Shown: piece after piece, positions 61,570-64,000 of the stretch | Layout of the letters: the number at the start of each line of letters is the position of its first letter | How positions within the stretch are numbered: the stretch's first letter is position 1 | Assembly (NCBI GenBank): GCA_020638465.1 | Contig: JACKIM010000001.1 | Coordinates: 1-64,000 of the forward strand | Direction: 5' to 3' | DNA: 64,000 nucleotides | Source: Geminicoccaceae bacterium | GTDB taxonomy: Bacteria > Pseudomonadota > Alphaproteobacteria > Geminicoccales > Geminicoccaceae | Made by a program: the position numbers and the translations under genes | Notes under the pieces: model-generated | Told to the model about the DNA's origin: nothing | The model's input: the letters and a program-made list of their open reading frames with translations, nothing else | The model's database searches: none

Positions 61570-63213
61570 ATGATGAACGATACGATCATGCGCCGCAATG
61601 CCGAAGGCGACCTCATCCTCGATGCCCGCAATGTCGCGGTCAGCTTCCGGGTCGACGGTGGCATTGTCGAGGCGGTAAGGAATGTTTCCTTTGAACTCTA
61701 CCGTGGCGAGACCATCGCCATCGTCGGAGAGTCGGGGTCCGGCAAGTCGGTCACCGCGCGCACCATCATGCAACTGCTCTCCAAACGGGCGGTGATATCG
61801 CCGACGACGTCCATCAGACTCGATGGCAAGGAACTGACGGCATTCACGCCGAAGCAGATGCAGGCCCTGCGCGGTGACCGGATCTCGATGATCTTCCAGG
61901 AACCGATGAGTTCGCTCAATCCGGTCTACACCATCGGCAGGCAGATCTGCGAAGTCCTGCACCTTCATAACCGCTTGAGCCGCAGGGAAGCCATGAAACG
62001 GGCAAGGGAACTGCTCGAAGAGGTGCAGATCCCGCAACCGGAAGAGCGCCTGCGGCAATATCCGCATCAGCTCTCGGGCGGACAACGGCAGCGGGTGATG
62101 ATCGCCATGGCGCTGGCCAACCGGCCTGAAATCCTGATCGCGGACGAACCCACAACCGCACTCGACGTCACGGTTCAGGCGCAGATCCTCCAGCTCATCC
62201 ATGAGCTCAAGCAGCGCTACGGCATGGCCGTCATTCTCATCACCCACGACCTTACCGTCGTGGAGCAGTTCGCCGATCACGTCTACGTCATGCAGCATGG
62301 CGAGGTTCGCGAGCACAATGCCACCCGGGAACTGTTCGCCGATCCGCGACATCCCTACACGCGCCGCCTTCTCTCGTCCGAACCCAAAGGGGTTGCGGCC
62401 GCCTTGCAGGCGGACAGCGGCGTGATTCTCGAAGGTGAAAAGGTCAGGGTCGTTTTCCAGCTCAAGAAAGGCGGAATCTTCAGTTCGGCCACAACCGAGC
62501 TGGTGGCCGTCGACAATCTCGACATTCGGCTGCACCGCTCAGAGACCCTTGGGCTCGTGGGTGAATCGGGCTCGGGCAAGACCACGTTCGGCCAGGCGCT
62601 CCTGCGGCTCATCCACAACGATGGCGGGCGGATCGTCTTCGACGGCCAGCCGATCGACGGTTTCGACCGCAAGGCGATGAAGCCCTTGCGCAGCCATATG
62701 CAGATCGTCTTCCAGGATCCGTTCTCTTCGCTCAACCCGCGCATGAGTGTCCGCCAGATCATCGAGGAAGGGCTGATCGTCAACAATATCGGCACCAACG
62801 GCAACGACAGGCTTGAGAAAGTTCGACAGGCACTGCGCGATTCGGGCATGCCCGACGATATACTCTCGCGCTTTCCCCATGAATTCTCGGGAGGCCAGCG
62901 CCAGCGGCTGGCCATTGCCCGCGCGATTGCCATGGAACCCGAATTCATCCTGCTGGACGAACCGACCTCGGCCCTTGATCTTTCCGTTCAGGCACAGATC
63001 ATCGAGCTGTTGCGCAAGCTCCAGCGCGAGCGCGGGCTTTCCTATCTCTTCATCAGCCATGACCTGAAGGTCGTGCGCGCCTTGTGCCACCGGGTCATGG
63101 TCATGCAGTTCGGCAGGATCGTCGAACAGGGACCGGTGAGCGAAGTGCTGGTCAACCCGCAAACCGACTATACCCGCAAACTCGTTCGTGCCGCCTTCGA
63201 AATCGCGGCCTGA
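61570..63213 (+). CDS. Fused double ABC ATPase (DppD-DppF type)
   Basis: A 547-residue protein with two complete ATPase domains. Domain 1: Walker A GESGSGKSVTARTIMQ, FQEPMSSLNP, LSGGQRQRVMIAMALA, ADEPTTALD, ITHDL. Domain 2 (from about residue 295): GESGSGKTTFGQALLR, FQDPFSSLNPR, FSGGQRQRLAIARAIA, LDEPTSALD, ISHDL. All catalytic motifs look intact in both halves. It energises the two permeases. Start taken at ATG 61570; GTG 61561 and ATG 61573 are close alternatives. Confidence 0.93.
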   Translation: MMNDTIMRRNAEGDLILDARNVAVSFRVDGGIVEAVRNVSFELYRGETIAIVGESGSGKSVTARTIMQLLSKRAVISPTTSIRLDGKELTAFTPKQMQALRGDRISMIFQEPMSSLNPVYTIGRQICEVLHLHNRLSRREAMKRARELLEEVQIPQPEERLRQYPHQLSGGQRQRVMIAMALANRPEILIADEPTTALDVTVQAQILQLIHELKQRYGMAVILITHDLTVVEQFADHVYVMQHGEVREHNATRELFADPRHPYTRRLLSSEPKGVAAALQADSGVILEGEKVRVVFQLKKGGIFSSATTELVAVDNLDIRLHRSETLGLVGESGSGKTTFGQALLRLIHNDGGRIVFDGQPIDGFDRKAMKPLRSHMQIVFQDPFSSLNPRMSVRQIIEEGLIVNNIGTNGNDRLEKVRQALRDSGMPDDILSRFPHEFSGGQRQRLAIARAIAMEPEFILLDEPTSALDLSVQAQIIELLRKLQRERGLSYLFISHDLKVVRALCHRVMVMQFGRIVEQGPVSEVLVNPQTDYTRKLVRAAFEIAA

Positions 63214-63225
63214 GGAAGTTCACCC

Positions 63226-64000
63226 ATGCCTGCCCATCCCAAGATCGCCTTCATCGGTGCCGGTTCGACGGTATTCACCAAGAACATCGCCGGCGACATC
63301 CTCCAGCGCCCTGCTCTCGCCCATGCCGAACTGGCATTGATGGACATCGATGCCAGGCGACTTGCCGAATCGGAGATCGTCGTCGGCAAGCTGGCCCGCA
63401 CGCTCGACGTACCTGCGCGCATCACCACCCATGCCGATCGCCGCAGCGCCCTCGATGGAGCGGACTTTGTCGTCGTCTCCTTCCAGATCGGCGGCTACGA
63501 GCCCTGCACGGTGACCGATTTCGAGATCCCGAAGAAGTTCGGCCTGCGCCAGACCATTGCCGACACGCTGGGTGTCGGCGGCATCATGCGTGGGTTGCGC
63601 ACTGTTCCCCATTTGTGGGCGATTTGCGACGACATGCGGGAAATGTGCCCAAATGCGGTCATGCTCCAGTATGTCAATCCCATGGCGATCAACACATGGG
63701 CAATAACATCCCGTTATCCCGATATTCGTCAGGTTGGTCTCTGCCACTCGGTACAGGGCACGGCCTGGGAACTCGCTCGCGATCTGGACATTCCCGTGGA
63801 GGAGATCCGCTACAGGGCCGCGGGTATCAATCACATGGCCTTTTATCTCGAATTCGAACATCGCCAAAAGGATGGTTCCTACAGGAACCTCTATCCTTCA
63901 CTCGTACAGGGCTACCGCGACGGAAAATTCCCCAAGCCGAGCCACTGGAATCCGCGCTGCCCCAACAAGGTGCGATACGAGATGCTTACCCGGTTGGGGT
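63226..64000 (+). CDS. melA: Alpha-galactosidase, GH4 family (runs off right edge)
   Basis: 258 codons are visible; GH4 alpha-galactosidases are about 450. NAD-binding FIGAGSTVFTKNIAGDIL, LALMDIDARRLAES, then VVVSFQIGGYEPC, QYVNPMAINTWA and the metal ligands Cys in GLCHSVQGTA and His in GINHMAFYL match MelA. GH4 enzymes need NAD+ and Mn2+ and cleave by a redox mechanism. ATG 63226 follows GAGGAAG, 12 bp after the ATPase gene, so melibiose or raffinose taken up by the importer is hydrolysed in the cytoplasm. Confidence 0.93.
   Translation, partial: MPAHPKIAFIGAGSTVFTKNIAGDILQRPALAHAELALMDIDARRLAESEIVVGKLARTLDVPARITTHADRRSALDGADFVVVSFQIGGYEPCTVTDFEIPKKFGLRQTIADTLGVGGIMRGLRTVPHLWAICDDMREMCPNAVMLQYVNPMAINTWAITSRYPDIRQVGLCHSVQGTAWELARDLDIPVEEIRYRAAGINHMAFYLEFEHRQKDGSYRNLYPSLVQGYRDGKFPKPSHWNPRCPNKVRYEMLTRLG

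Overview
The window is GC-rich, densely coded chromosomal DNA from a Gram-negative alphaproteobacterium. The evidence is an outer-membrane MlaA lipoprotein, leuA immediately upstream of an mreB-mreC-mreD-PBP2-rodA block, gatCAB, many periplasmic-binding-protein ABC importers, and PuuE-type purine catabolism. A Rhodospirillales/Geminicoccales- or Rhizobiales-like host is an inference from gene content only; no rRNA is present.

Layout. 1-4.8 kb (minus): the start of a heterotetrameric sarcosine oxidase (soxB, cut by the window edge), a UxaA-family sugar-acid dehydratase, a flippase and a sulfotransferase. 5.1-6.1 kb: an unrecognised gene. 6.1-8.4 kb (minus): a two-gene ABC transporter. 8.7-10.9 kb: an exported serine hydrolase translationally coupled to mlaA. 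11-16.3 kb: an orphan BMP-family (nucleoside-type) binding protein, then a Rieske-less mononuclear-iron oxygenase, a Rieske+flavin+ferredoxin reductase, a GST and an SDR. This has the architecture of the caffeine N7-demethylase NdmC-NdmD-NdmE. 16.6-23.3 kb: a complete Dpp/Opp peptide importer with an internal M24 peptidase gene. 23.3-33.4 kb: a carbohydrate block with a split Tm-1-like pair plus cupin, a xylulokinase, and a CUT1 sugar importer whose two different ATPases carry complementary motif defects.

33.5-41.3 kb: housekeeping. leuA has a long leader containing a leucine-rich short ORF and a hairpin; the rod-shape operon follows. 41.6-48 kb: three tandem, mosaic paralogues of a putative secreted beta-helix/DUF4114 protein. 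48-50 kb (minus): PuuE allantoinase coupled to an M19 dipeptidase. 50.1-52.2 kb: a decayed island with two transposase remnants and two AT-rich orphan genes, ending at the 3' end of tRNA-Ser(UGA). 52.3-55.6 kb: gatCAB. 56-64 kb: an AraC regulator divergent from an oligopeptide-type ABC importer and melA, an alpha-galactoside (melibiose/raffinose) uptake and hydrolysis module cut by the right edge.

The most notable systems are the NdmCDE-like split Rieske oxygenase set, the asymmetric sugar-importer ATPase pair, and the mosaic triple beta-helix array. All functions are read from sequence motifs and gene order; no database search was possible.
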